Positions 63,312-64,000 of a stretch of 64,000 nt of DNA are shown piece by piece (positions within the stretch are counted from its first letter, which is position 1; each line of letters begins with the position of its first letter). The notes beneath the pieces are model-generated. The model did not search any database. It saw nothing but the letters and a program-made list of their open reading frames with translations, and was not told the DNA's origin. The stretch is from Tropicibacter naphthalenivorans. Lineage in GTDB: Bacteria > Pseudomonadota > Alphaproteobacteria > Rhodobacterales > Rhodobacteraceae. Where the stretch lies: contig NZ_FWXX01000011.1 in the NCBI RefSeq assembly GCF_900176475.1, positions 53,591 to 117,590 of the forward strand, in the 5' to 3' direction. Both the position numbers and the translations under genes were made by a program.

Positions 63312-64000
<689 letters not shown>

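Overview
The window is dense, high-GC, alphaproteobacterial chromosome. Gene content and gene order point to the Rhodobacterales (Roseobacter/Rhodobacter lineage). Markers are the pckA | chvI-chvG-hprK-rapZ-manX-ptsH block, a PcaQ-controlled protocatechuate cluster, Irr-controlled mbfA, an SOS box of the GTTC-N7-GTTC type, IalB-family and DUF6473/DUF6478-type proteins. I see no rRNA, tRNA, CRISPR array, prophage, transposase or plasmid function; almost all of it reads as core or lineage-specific chromosome.

Layout. 0-4 kb: end of a KDPGal aldolase gene, then a catabolic quinate/shikimate dehydrogenase, a fused 3-dehydroshikimate dehydratase and a GntR regulator. 4-6.6 kb: copA-cueR copper export operon with a CueR-type 19-bp-spacer promoter. 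6.6-16.8 kb: rlmN, ialB, asparaginase, serB, an orphan imuB behind an SOS box, cytochrome c', adhC, DUF1963, a potassium channel and a GNAT enzyme. 16.8-18 kb: an AT-rich secreted leucine-rich-repeat protein, the best candidate for foreign DNA. 18-30 kb: NYN/LOTUS protein, AEC transporter, CPBP protease, accD-folC, an inactive-looking rhodanese, two LysM proteins, zapE, MFS transporter, hydrolases. 30-33.8 kb: fghA, a TetR regulator, a 53-residue secreted protein and mbfA, with several operator-like palindromes and an Irr box between them. 33.9-36.3 kb: lipoprotein, DUF6478-like pair, YbjN protein. 36.5-41.5 kb: pcaQ | pobA-pcaC-pcaH-pcaG and a BKACE enzyme. 41.5-48.6 kb: DUF3859, pckA, the ChvGI acid-response system and a regulatory PTS. 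48.6-64 kb: acyltransferase, 3-hydroxybutyryl-CoA dehydrogenase, etfBA, M48 protease with a DUF898 membrane protein, parC, SH3 protein, SDR, HIG1 protein, cobalamin adenosyltransferase, P450, lipoprotein and the 5' end of tuf.

How the parts fit. The first locus should turn quinate/shikimate into protocatechuate and pobA does the same from 4-hydroxybenzoate; pcaHG opens the ring and pcaC acts two steps later. pcaB, pcaD and the thiolase/transferase genes are not here. AdhC and FghA form the glutathione-dependent formaldehyde route although they lie 17 kb apart. CopA/CueR and MbfA are metal-export systems, each with its recognisable metal-responsive promoter. HprK, EIIA-Man and HPr form a regulatory PTS with no sugar permease, coupled to ChvG/ChvI and divergent from pckA.

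I did not find a clearly new multi-gene system. The most unusual items are the LRR protein, the palindrome-rich TetR/small-protein/mbfA region, the palindromic element between pcaH and pcaG, the leader ORF before the second LysM gene, and the orphan SOS-controlled imuB.
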